Assembly: GCF_949287625.1 (NCBI RefSeq)
Contig: NZ_CASEGO010000091.1
Location: 1 to 12,942 of the forward strand
Source: an uncultured Brachyspira sp.
Lineage (GTDB): Bacteria; Spirochaetota; Brachyspiria; Brachyspirales; Brachyspiraceae
Reading direction: 5' to 3'
Length of the DNA stretch: 12,942 bases
The notes beneath the pieces were generated by a model that saw only the letters and a program-made list of their open reading frames with translations, ran no database searches and was not told the origin of the DNA. Positions within the stretch are counted from its first letter, which is position 1. Every line of letters starts with the position of its first letter. A program made the position numbers and the translations under genes. This document shows positions 7,406-12,942 of this stretch, piece by piece.

Positions 7406-7499
7406 ATGTAAAATTATCATAAAAATGAAACTTCTATACTTTCGCTGATAAATACCGATGATAAAATTGTTAGAATATAGTTATAAAGATAATTGAATT

Positions 7500-8879
7500 A
7501 TGGAAGATATTAAACAGTATTGGAATGAATTTTTAAATATTATCAGCGAAGATGATGAGTTTACAGCTGTAGCTTTGCTTAAAGGCAGTGTATTTGTTGT
7601 AGAAGATAATAATAAGGCTGCTATTGTATGCTCAGGAGATTTTGCGGCTACTCATATAAAAAAAGATTTTTTAGGACGAATAAAAGATTTTTTTAATGAT
7701 AAATGCTCAGATAATATAGATATCGATGTAAGAGTTGATGCAGATTTTGTTAATGAGCATTTAATTCCTGAGGAAGAACATCAGGAGAAATCCGAAACTA
7801 CTAATAATAATGCGGAAGTATCTAATGCTGTAAAAAAAGAAGTTTCTAACAATAAATCAAATTTAAACGACTATTTCAGATTTGATAATTTTATACAAGG
7901 AAATAATAACAGATATGTATTTGAAGCTGCTAAGTATGTATCATCTAACCCTGGTAAGGAGTACAATCCTTTTTATGTATATGGAAGCGTAGGCATAGGG
8001 AAGACTCATTTACTTCAGGCTATAGGGAACAGCTATCTTGAAGCCAATCCTAATGCTAAAGTGCTTTATATAGATGGAAGCGGATTCAGAGATGAATATG
8101 TATCATGCCTTCAGAATAAAAAACCAGAAGTTTTTAAAAGAAAATATAAATCATTAGATATGCTTTTGTTAGATGATTTACAGCTTCTTGAAAGTGCTCA
8201 GGAGACATCTAAGGAATTATTCGAAATTTTTCAGGCATTGGATAGTGCTGCAAAACAGATGGTATTTGTCAGTGATAAACCTCCAAAAGAATTGAGAAAT
8301 ATTGAATCAAGATTAAAAAATAGATTTGAAAAAAGCCTTATCCTTTCAATAGAGCCTCCTCAATATGAGACAAGACTTGCTATTATAGAAAGAAAATTAT
8401 TTGATTTGCATACTTCCATAGACGAAGAAGTAATGAAATATATGGCAGAAAATATTACTACAGATGTAAGAAAGATAGAAGGTGCTATAAGGGCATATTT
8501 ATCCGTTAGAGATTTGATGAAGCTTACACCAGATGTAGAACAATGCGAGAAAATGGGTATATTTAAAGATTATTTTACCAATAAGCCTAAATTAAAAAAT
8601 GCCACTGTTAAAGAAATTAAAAAAATGGTTGCTGATTATTACGGTATAGAAATGTCTTCTTTTGAGAGCAAAGACAGAACCAAATTTATAGCTAAAGCAA
8701 GACATGTTGCTATATATTTATCTTGTGAATACTCAAAAAAATCAGTTACAGAGATAGGCTTGGAGTTTAACAGAGATCATGCTTCCATAATACATGGAAG
8801 AGATAAGGTAAAAGATGAATTGAGAAGCGGTTCTCATTTATTTTCAGAAATTAATGAAATTATATCCAATATTTCATAG
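7500..8879 (+). CDS. dnaA: DnaA-type replication initiator with variant DNA-recognition motif
   Basis: The 459 residues have the DnaA layout. Residues 1-85 are a domain I-like region (Trp8; no clear family motif). Residues 90-125 are a low-complexity Asn/Glu linker. The AAA+ domain (126-340) has Walker A GSVGIGKT (162-169), Walker B LLLDDLQ (222-228), sensor 1 FVSDKPP (256-262), the arginine finger in RLKNRF (R275) and sensor 2 in TDVRKIEGAI (R324). Domain IV (365-459) carries the helix-turn-helix ending in RDHASIIHG. In typical DnaA this reads DHTT-V, and those residues contact the DnaA box; here both threonines are changed (Ala428, Ser429). The protein would load helicase at an origin or act as an ATP-dependent DNA-binding regulator. 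No dnaN or recF follows, unlike many dnaA loci. There is no clear binding site before the ATG. Whether this is the sole DnaA or a paralogue cannot be decided from the window. Confidence 0.88.
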   Translation: MEDIKQYWNEFLNIISEDDEFTAVALLKGSVFVVEDNNKAAIVCSGDFAATHIKKDFLGRIKDFFNDKCSDNIDIDVRVDADFVNEHLIPEEEHQEKSETTNNNAEVSNAVKKEVSNNKSNLNDYFRFDNFIQGNNNRYVFEAAKYVSSNPGKEYNPFYVYGSVGIGKTHLLQAIGNSYLEANPNAKVLYIDGSGFRDEYVSCLQNKKPEVFKRKYKSLDMLLLDDLQLLESAQETSKELFEIFQALDSAAKQMVFVSDKPPKELRNIESRLKNRFEKSLILSIEPPQYETRLAIIERKLFDLHTSIDEEVMKYMAENITTDVRKIEGAIRAYLSVRDLMKLTPDVEQCEKMGIFKDYFTNKPKLKNATVKEIKKMVADYYGIEMSSFESKDRTKFIAKARHVAIYLSCEYSKKSVTEIGLEFNRDHASIIHGRDKVKDELRSGSHLFSEINEIISNIS

Positions 8880-8903
8880 TTTTTATAATATTTTTTATAA
8901 AAA
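8880..8903. repeat. AT-only inverted repeat directly after dnaA
   Basis: TTTTTATAA (8880-8888) and TTATAAAAA (8895-8903) are perfect 9-bp inverse arms with a 6-nt loop. Made only of A and T, the stem is weak; it may help end the dnaA message, but the strong terminator is at 8989-9026. Confidence 0.35.
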
Positions 8904-8917
8904 TTCGAAAAAATAGA

Positions 8918-8945
8918 TTGACATTTGTCATATATTGTATATAAT
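8918..8945 (+). promoter_or_regulatory. Full-consensus sigma70 promoter hexamers
   Basis: TTGACA (8918-8923) and TATAAT (8940-8945) are both perfect, with a 16-nt spacer, predicting a start near 8952. No ATG-started gene follows before the terminator at 8989, so the product would be a short RNA. Confidence 0.7.
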
Positions 8946-8951
8946 AAAAAA

Positions 8952-9026
8952 GTATTGTTAAATTAATACAATTTTTCATAAACCTCCTTATCACCCTGCT
9001 GTTTTTTATCAGGGTGATACTTTTTT
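8952..9026 (+). ncRNA. Candidate 75-nt small RNA carrying an anti-Shine-Dalgarno sequence
   Basis: It is bounded by a perfect-hexamer promoter on the left and an intrinsic terminator on the right. Its predicted order is: a small 5' hairpin (GTATT 8952-8956 with AATAC 8965-8969), an apparently unpaired segment, AACCTCCTTA (8981-8990) just before the terminator stem, then the stem and T-run. CCTCCTT is the sequence at the 3' end of 16S rRNA that binds ribosome binding sites, so the RNA could pair with AAGGAG in mRNAs, including grpE (9386-9391) and dnaK (10331-10336), and block translation. There is no start codon with a binding site inside it. Expression and targets are inference; a mere read-through terminator of dnaA is the alternative. 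Confidence 0.5.
8989..9026 (+). terminator. Intrinsic terminator (10-bp stem, T6)
   Basis: TATCACCCTG (8989-8998) pairs perfectly with CAGGGTGATA (9010-9019) around an 11-nt loop, followed after one C by six T (9021-9026). It ends the candidate small RNA and any dnaA read-through, and isolates the grpE-dnaK unit. The reverse strand lacks a T-run, so it works in the (+) direction. Confidence 0.88.
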
Positions 9027-9096
9027 AACCCTTTTTCTTTTTATATAAGCAATTACAGTAATATTTATACATTCCTTTTTTATAATAGTATTAAAA

Positions 9097-9241
9097 TAAT
9101 ACATTATTCATTAAAGATAATGTATTAAAACTATACATAGTCTCATGAAAATGTATAATATTTCGATTCTAATACTATAGCCATTTTATATATTATAGTT
9201 CATTATATGATAAATATATAGTATAATGCTACATATTATAC
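9097..9241. promoter_or_regulatory. Three inverted repeats upstream of the sigma54 promoter; possible enhancer sites
   Basis: TAATACATTAT (9097-9107) / ATAATGTATTA (9117-9127) is a perfect 11-bp inverted repeat with a 9-nt gap. TATACAT (9132-9138) / ATGTATA (9151-9157) has 7-bp arms. GTATAAT (9221-9227) / ATTATAC (9235-9241) has 7-bp arms and is centred about 108 nt before the predicted start. Sigma54 promoters need an activator bound typically 80-200 nt upstream, so these dyads are candidates. The AT-rich background makes short dyads less remarkable; the 11-bp one is the strongest. Nothing else coding is seen in 9027-9396. Confidence 0.35.
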
Positions 9242-9312
9242 GTTTTATAACCTTATTTTATGTTTTTATAAGTTTTTGCCTTTACCAGCATATTATAAAA
9301 AATAATTTATGT

Positions 9313-9328
9313 TGGCACGTTTCTTGCA
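9313..9328 (+). promoter_or_regulatory. Sigma54 (RpoN) promoter, -24/-12, of the grpE-dnaK operon
   Basis: TGGCACG, four bases (tttc) and TTGCA match the sigma54 consensus TGGCAC(G)-N4-TTGC(A/T) at every conserved position, with GG and GC in correct 10-bp phase. The predicted start is near 9339, giving a leader of about 58 nt before the grpE ATG. This GC-containing motif stands out in strongly AT-rich DNA. No credible sigma70 pair is seen between it and grpE. Confidence 0.75.
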
Positions 9329-9342
9329 TATATATAGACGTA

Positions 9343-9365
9343 TGCCTGATCAAAGACTTCAGGCA
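9343..9365 (+). promoter_or_regulatory. 7-N9-7 inverted repeat in the grpE leader
   Basis: TGCCTGA (9343-9349) and TCAGGCA (9359-9365) are exact inverses separated by 9 nt, starting about 4 nt after the predicted transcription start. It can be a 5' mRNA stem or a repressor operator. The 9-nt gap equals that of the CIRCE operator, but the sequence is unrelated to TTAGCACTC. Confidence 0.5.
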
Positions 9366-9396
9366 GTAATAATAAATATCCATTAAAGGAGATTAA

Positions 9397-10023
9397 ATGG
9401 AAGAAGAAATAAAAGAAACGAATGAAAGCGGTGATAAAGAGGATACTAATAAAGAGAATAATGAAGAATTGGAAAATACAAATACTACTGAAGAAAATAA
9501 AGAGAGCAACAATGAAGAATCTTCTAATGATGAGGTTGCAGAATTAAAGAAAAAAGTAGAGGAGCTGCAAGAGGAAGCTTCTGATATGAAAAATAAATAT
9601 ATGTACGCTATGGCAGAAGCAGAGAATATCAGAAAGAGAACAGCTAAAGAAAAAACAGATGCAATAAAAAGAGCAAATAAAGGATTATTATTATCGCTTT
9701 TAACTTTCATGGATAATTTTGAAAGAGCATTAAAAGCCGGCGAAAAAGATGAGAATATACAAGGCACTGAATACTATAAAGGTATAGAGCTAATACATAA
9801 ACAGTTTATAGACTTTATGCATGACAATGGAGTTTCTGAAATAGAGTCTTTGGGAGAAGAGTTTGACCCTAATGTACATGAAGCATTGACTATGATAGAA
9901 GTTCCAGAACTTGATAAAGAAAAAGTTGTTGAAGTTTATGCTAAAGGCTATAAATTAAATGATGAGCTTTTGAGAACAGCTAAGGTAGTAGTAGGAAAAC
10001 CTCCTGCGGCACCTAAAGAGTAA
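9397..10023 (+). CDS. grpE: GrpE, nucleotide exchange factor for DnaK
   Basis: GrpE opens the DnaK nucleotide pocket to release ADP and so resets the chaperone cycle; it acts as a cytosolic homodimer. The 208 residues show a very acidic, Glu/Asn/Ser-rich N-terminal tail (1-46) probably disordered, a coiled-coil dimer helix (47-95), the four-helix region with FMDNFERALKAGE (104-116), GIELIHKQF (129-137) and the C-terminal beta wing with the family signature GYKLNDELLRTAKVVVGKP (184-202). Length is normal for the family. AAAGGAG ends 5 nt before the ATG. It is first in the operon, 35-nt leader side next to the sigma54 promoter and 21 nt before the next gene. No hrcA precedes it, in contrast to the common hrcA-grpE-dnaK-dnaJ order. 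Confidence 0.97.
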   Translation: MEEEIKETNESGDKEDTNKENNEELENTNTTEENKESNNEESSNDEVAELKKKVEELQEEASDMKNKYMYAMAEAENIRKRTAKEKTDAIKRANKGLLLSLLTFMDNFERALKAGEKDENIQGTEYYKGIELIHKQFIDFMHDNGVSEIESLGEEFDPNVHEALTMIEVPELDKEKVVEVYAKGYKLNDELLRTAKVVVGKPPAAPKE

Positions 10024-10044
10024 ATAAATTAATTAGGAGATTTT

Positions 10045-10254
10045 ATGGCACATATTCAACTTTTTAGAGCTTATTACGAGCCGAAAGCAGACAAAAAAGA
10101 AAGTATACAGCATATAAACAGAGTTCTTCAGGATTTGACTGATGCGATTAACAATCACATCAAAGACAAAGAAGTAATCAATGTAGACCTTACTACTTCA
10201 CATTTGGGTAATGGTCATACTGAATATGTTGTTAGTGTTCTGACGAAAGACTGA
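10045..10254 (+). CDS. Small conserved-looking protein between grpE and dnaK, 69 residues
   Basis: I do not recognise the family. The protein begins MAHIQLFRAYYEPKADKKES, continues with a helix (about 19-41, ESIQHINRVLQDLTDAINNHIKD) and ends in strands (VINVDLTTSHL, TEYVVSVLTKD). There is no signal peptide, membrane segment, cysteine or HPD motif, so it is not a J-domain protein. AGGAG lies 5 nt before the ATG, and it starts 21 nt after grpE and ends 91 nt before dnaK, so it should be co-transcribed with both. The beta-alpha-beta look and position suggest a small accessory factor of the stress operon, but the role is unknown. Strong binding site and operon position make it a real gene. Confidence 0.8.
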   Translation: MAHIQLFRAYYEPKADKKESIQHINRVLQDLTDAINNHIKDKEVINVDLTTSHLGNGHTEYVVSVLTKD

Positions 10255-10345
10255 CAATAAAATATATAACAAACAATCTTTATACTAATATTAATTTATA
10301 ATATTAAAAAAATATTAATTAAATGATTAAAAGGAGAAATTTATT
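10255..10345 (+). repeat. AT-only repeats in the gap before dnaK
   Basis: AATATTAATT occurs twice (10287-10296 and 10311-10320), and the copies can also pair partly through TAATATT / AATATTA. A TATAAT stands at 10297-10302 without a good -35. AAGGAG (10331-10336) lies 9 nt before the dnaK ATG. This could be a processing site, a weak internal promoter or just AT-rich spacer. Confidence 0.35.
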
Positions 10346-12262
10346 ATGAGTAAAATAATTGGAATAGATTTAGGAACAACAAATTCATGTGTATCAGTAA
10401 TGGAAGGCGGAAAACCTGTAGTAATAACAAACAGTGAAGGAAACAGAACAACACCTTCTATAGTAGCATTCACAAATAAAGGGGAAGTATTAGTAGGTCA
10501 GCCTGCTAAAAACCAAATGGTAACTAACCCAGAAAATACAATATTTTCTATTAAACGTTTTATGGGAAACACTTATGCTGAAGTATCAGAAGAACGTTCA
10601 AGAATGCCTTATACAGTTATAGAAGACGGCGGAAAAGTAAAAATTAAAACTTTAGAAGGAAATTTCACTCCTCAGGAGATAAGTGCTAGAATACTTCAAA
10701 AAATGAAACAAACAGCAGAAGAGTATTTAGGTGAAACAGTAACTGACGCTATTATTACAGTACCTGCATACTTTAATGACAGTCAAAGACAATCTACTAA
10801 AGATGCCGGACGTATTGCTGGACTTAATGTATTAAGAATAATAAACGAACCTACAGCAGCAGCATTAGCTTATGGTATGGAGAAAAAGAAAGATGAAAAA
10901 ATCGCAGTTTATGACTTGGGCGGCGGTACTTTCGATATATCTATACTTGAATTGGCTGACGGAGTATTTGAAGTAAAAAGTACAAACGGTGATACTCACT
11001 TGGGCGGTGATGACTTTGACCAAGCTATAATTAATTGGCTTATAGATGAGTTCAAAAAAGATACAGGCGTTGATTTGAATAATGATAAAATGGCTTTACA
11101 AAGATTAAAAGAAGCAGGCGAGAAAGCTAAAAAAGAACTTTCAAGCTCATTACAAACAGATATTAACTTGCCTTATCTTACAGCAGATGCATCAGGTCCT
11201 AAACACTTGAATGTATCTTTGACAAGAGCTAAATTTGAAGATTTAATCAGAGATTTGGTAGAAAAAACACGCATACCTTGTGAAAAAGCATTGAAAGATG
11301 CAGGACTTTCTATAGGCGATATAGATGAGGTAATACTTGTAGGAGGTTCTACAAGAATACCTATGGTTCAGGAAACAGTTAAAAACATATTTAATAAAGA
11401 ACCAAACAAAAGCGTAAACCCAGATGAAGCAGTAGCAATGGGAGCAGCTGTACAAGGCGGTATTATCAAAGGTGATGTTAAAGATGTACTTCTTCTTGAC
11501 GTTACTCCGCTTTCACTTGGTATTGAAACAGAAGGTTCAGTAATGACTGTTTTAATCAACAGAAACACTACTATACCTACAAACAAAAAACAAGTATTCT
11601 CTACAGCAGCAGATAATCAGTCATCTGTAACTATCAGAGTATTACAAGGTGAAAGAAAAATGGCTAATGATAACAGAGAGCTTGGAAGATTTGACTTGGT
11701 AGGCATACCGCCTGCACCAAGAGGAGTTCCTCAAATAGAAGTATCATTTGATATAGACGCAAACGGTATAGTACATGTTACAGCTAAAGATTTGGGTACT
11801 GGTAAAGAACAAAAAATAAGAATAGAATCTTCAAGCGGATTAAGCGAAGATGAAATAAACAGAATGGTTCAGGATGCTGAAAAACATGCTGAAGAAGATA
11901 AAAAGAAAAAAGAAGAAGTTGAAGCTAAAAACAATGCTGACCATATGATTTATCAGACAGAAAAATTATTAAAAGAAAACGGAGACAAATTACCTGCTTC
12001 TGACAAATCAGAAATTGAGTCAAAAATGAGTGCTTTGAAATCAGCAGTAGAATCTAATAATACAGATAATATTAAAAGAGCTACAGACGATTTACAAGCA
12101 GCATGGAACAAAGCTTCAGAAGCACTTTATAAACAAGCAGGTGCTCAGCAAGGTCAGGCAGATGCAGGACAGCAGGCTCAGCAAAACAACAGCCAAGATT
12201 CAGGCAGAAAAGATGATGGTGTAGTTGATGCTGATTATGAGATAGTTGATGATAATAAATAA
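10346..12262 (+). CDS. dnaK: DnaK, Hsp70 chaperone
   Basis: DnaK binds exposed hydrophobic peptide segments and folds or holds proteins in an ATP-driven cycle with a J-protein and GrpE. The 638 residues are full length. The nucleotide-binding domain has GIDLGTTNSCVSV (6-18), IKRFMG with Lys70, NEPTAAALAYG (168-178), DLGGGTFDISIL (190-201) and GGSTRIPMV (333-341). The interdomain linker VLLLDVTPLS spans 381-390, followed by the substrate-binding beta domain (391-505) and helical lid. The C-terminus is Gln/Ala-rich and ends in DGVVDADYEIVDDNK, as in bacterial DnaK. AAGGAG lies 9 nt before the ATG. It is last in the grpE operon and is closed by a strong terminator; no dnaJ follows. Codon use is slightly richer in C-ending codons than its neighbours, as expected for high expression. 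Confidence 0.98.
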   Translation: MSKIIGIDLGTTNSCVSVMEGGKPVVITNSEGNRTTPSIVAFTNKGEVLVGQPAKNQMVTNPENTIFSIKRFMGNTYAEVSEERSRMPYTVIEDGGKVKIKTLEGNFTPQEISARILQKMKQTAEEYLGETVTDAIITVPAYFNDSQRQSTKDAGRIAGLNVLRIINEPTAAALAYGMEKKKDEKIAVYDLGGGTFDISILELADGVFEVKSTNGDTHLGGDDFDQAIINWLIDEFKKDTGVDLNNDKMALQRLKEAGEKAKKELSSSLQTDINLPYLTADASGPKHLNVSLTRAKFEDLIRDLVEKTRIPCEKALKDAGLSIGDIDEVILVGGSTRIPMVQETVKNIFNKEPNKSVNPDEAVAMGAAVQGGIIKGDVKDVLLLDVTPLSLGIETEGSVMTVLINRNTTIPTNKKQVFSTAADNQSSVTIRVLQGERKMANDNRELGRFDLVGIPPAPRGVPQIEVSFDIDANGIVHVTAKDLGTGKEQKIRIESSSGLSEDEINRMVQDAEKHAEEDKKKKEEVEAKNNADHMIYQTEKLLKENGDKLPASDKSEIESKMSALKSAVESNNTDNIKRATDDLQAAWNKASEALYKQAGAQQGQADAGQQAQQNNSQDSGRKDDGVVDADYEIVDDNK

Positions 12263-12305
12263 CAAAATAGATAAAAAGTAAAAGTTGAATATATAAAGTC
12301 TAATG

Positions 12306-12359
12306 GGCGATTGGAAGTTAATTTTTTGAAAGTGTTGATTTTCAATCGCCTATATTTTT
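12306..12359 (+). terminator. Intrinsic terminator of the grpE-dnaK operon
   Basis: GGCGATTG (12306-12313) pairs exactly with CAATCGCC (12343-12350), and with G-U pairs the stem extends to about 17 bp around an 11-nt loop. TATATTTTT follows (12351-12359). It starts 43 nt after the dnaK stop. Confidence 0.85.
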
Positions 12360-12381
12360 AATGTTTATTAGGAAGTAATTT

Positions 12382-12942
12382 ATGAAAAGAAATATAGAAT
12401 TAGAAAAAGCAGCCGGACTTGGAGATTTAGAGAAAGTAAAAAATATATTAGAAACAACAGAAGAGTTTGAACATAATGAACTTCATATTGCTAGGCATTG
12501 TGCTTTTATAAAAGGTTATAGAGATATAGTAAAACTTCTTCTTATTTACGGCGGAAAACTTCACAGAAATTTGGATAAAATTGATTTCATCAATGGAGAA
12601 GGCGAACTTGAGTTTTATTGTAGAGAAGGTGATTTTGAAATGGCTGAGCTTTTAATAGCCTCAGGAGTTGATGTAAATGCTAAAGATGATGATAATTGGA
12701 CTGTTTTGATGTTTGCTTCAATAAATGGGCATTTAGAAATAGTGAAATATTTGATAGATAAAGGTGCTGATATAAATGCTAAAAGTAATAATAATGTAAC
12801 AGCTTTGATGGTGGCTTCAGAGAAAGGGCATTTGGAAGTAGTAAAATATTTGATAGATAAAGGTGCTGATATAAATGCTAAAGATGAATTTGGTAATTGG
12901 ACAGCTTTGATGTTTGCTTCAGAGAATGGGCATTTGGAAGTA
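12382..12942 (+). CDS. Ankyrin-repeat protein, N-terminal part (runs off the window)
   Basis: An open frame of 187 codons runs from ATG 12382 to the window edge without stop. TAGGAAG (12369-12375) precedes the ATG. The first 85 residues are divergent ankyrin units (LEKAAGLGDLEKVKNIL, CAFIKGYRDIVKLLLIYGG), then FEMAELLIASGVDVNAKDDD and two nearly perfect 33-34-residue units with the consensus 'TALM-ASE-GHLEVVKYLIDKGADINAK'. There is no signal peptide at this start. Ankyrin stacks bind other proteins; no enzyme domain is visible in the part seen. The gene lies just 22 nt after the dnaK terminator, so it needs its own, unseen promoter or read-through. The repeats at 12727, 12826 and 12928 are almost identical in DNA, so repeat number may vary between strains. 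Confidence 0.9.
   Translation, partial: MKRNIELEKAAGLGDLEKVKNILETTEEFEHNELHIARHCAFIKGYRDIVKLLLIYGGKLHRNLDKIDFINGEGELEFYCREGDFEMAELLIASGVDVNAKDDDNWTVLMFASINGHLEIVKYLIDKGADINAKSNNNVTALMVASEKGHLEVVKYLIDKGADINAKDEFGNWTALMFASENGHLEV

Larger units (their letters stand above)
6829..7464. promoter_or_regulatory. Cluster of five TTATCAT motifs upstream of dnaA (possible DnaA boxes)
   Basis: TTATCAT occurs on the (+) strand at 6829-6835, 7003-7009, 7040-7046 and 7414-7420, and on the (-) strand at 7458-7464. Three of them read TTATCAT followed by two bases and AAA. The known bacterial DnaA box is TTATCCACA, so TTATCA shares the first five bases with it. Two copies fall inside the MITE-like element. 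Position directly before dnaA would fit autoregulation or an origin-type region. This is inference; AT-rich DNA produces such words by chance at a lower rate. Confidence 0.3.

Noticed and set aside
9027..9396. CIRCE operator for HrcA control of grpE
   Set aside because: No match to TTAGCACTC-N9-GAGTGCTAA; the only dyad with 9-nt spacing near the start has an unrelated sequence.
9393..9767. 124-codon (-) frame opposite grpE
   Set aside because: Shadow of the acidic grpE codons (Ser/Phe/Leu-rich); grpE on the other strand is unmistakable.
1..12942. CRISPR array, tRNA or rRNA genes
   Set aside because: No regularly spaced 20-40-nt repeats with unique spacers and no recognisable tRNA or rRNA sequence; the only 16S-like string is the short anti-SD in the candidate small RNA.

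Overview
The window is AT-rich DNA of low-GC style (frequent AAA, ATA and TTA codons, AAGGAG-type ribosome binding sites). It looks like a spirochaete of the genus Brachyspira. That assignment is inference, from the base composition, a grpE / short gene / dnaK cluster, many TPR and ankyrin proteins, and an ankyrin gene whose repeats are homogenised at DNA level. The species is not determinable by eye.

Left part (1-6801). The first 68 bases encode the last 21 residues of an IS3-type transposase, so an insertion sequence ends just left of a two-gene (+) cassette. The cassette holds a 496-residue helical protein with a C-terminal TPR and, 26 nt later, a patatin-like phospholipase. A near-consensus sigma70 promoter at 114-142 sits between the IS end and the first gene and fixes its start at 185. 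Two (-) genes with a 4-nt overlap follow, converging on the patatin gene with only one base between stop codons: a degenerate GT-B glycosyltransferase-like protein and a 101-residue unknown. Divergent from them is a 913-residue exported TPR protein.

Middle (6802-9396). A 698-nt gap holds a MITE-like element (6931-7290) with 15-bp perfect terminal inverted repeats, an ATT flanking duplication and a 190-bp core of about 62% GC built of tiny palindromes. The same gap has five copies of TTATCAT. A DnaA-type protein with an altered DNA-recognition motif (DHAS instead of DHTT) follows, with no dnaN behind it. Downstream of dnaA, a perfect-hexamer sigma70 promoter and an intrinsic terminator bracket a 75-nt stretch containing the anti-Shine-Dalgarno sequence ACCTCCTT, a candidate small RNA. 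An AT-rich stretch with three inverted repeats then leads to a perfect sigma54 (-24/-12) promoter.

Right part (9397-12942). The sigma54 promoter points into grpE, a 69-residue unknown gene and dnaK, ending at a strong terminator. No CIRCE operator, hrcA or dnaJ is seen, so the chaperone operon appears to be under sigma54/enhancer-binding-protein control. The window ends inside an ankyrin-repeat gene.

The most notable observations are the sigma54 promoter on a chaperone operon, the candidate anti-SD small RNA, the GC-rich MITE-like element with possible DnaA-box repeats next to an unusual dnaA, and the IS-flanked helical-protein/patatin pair.
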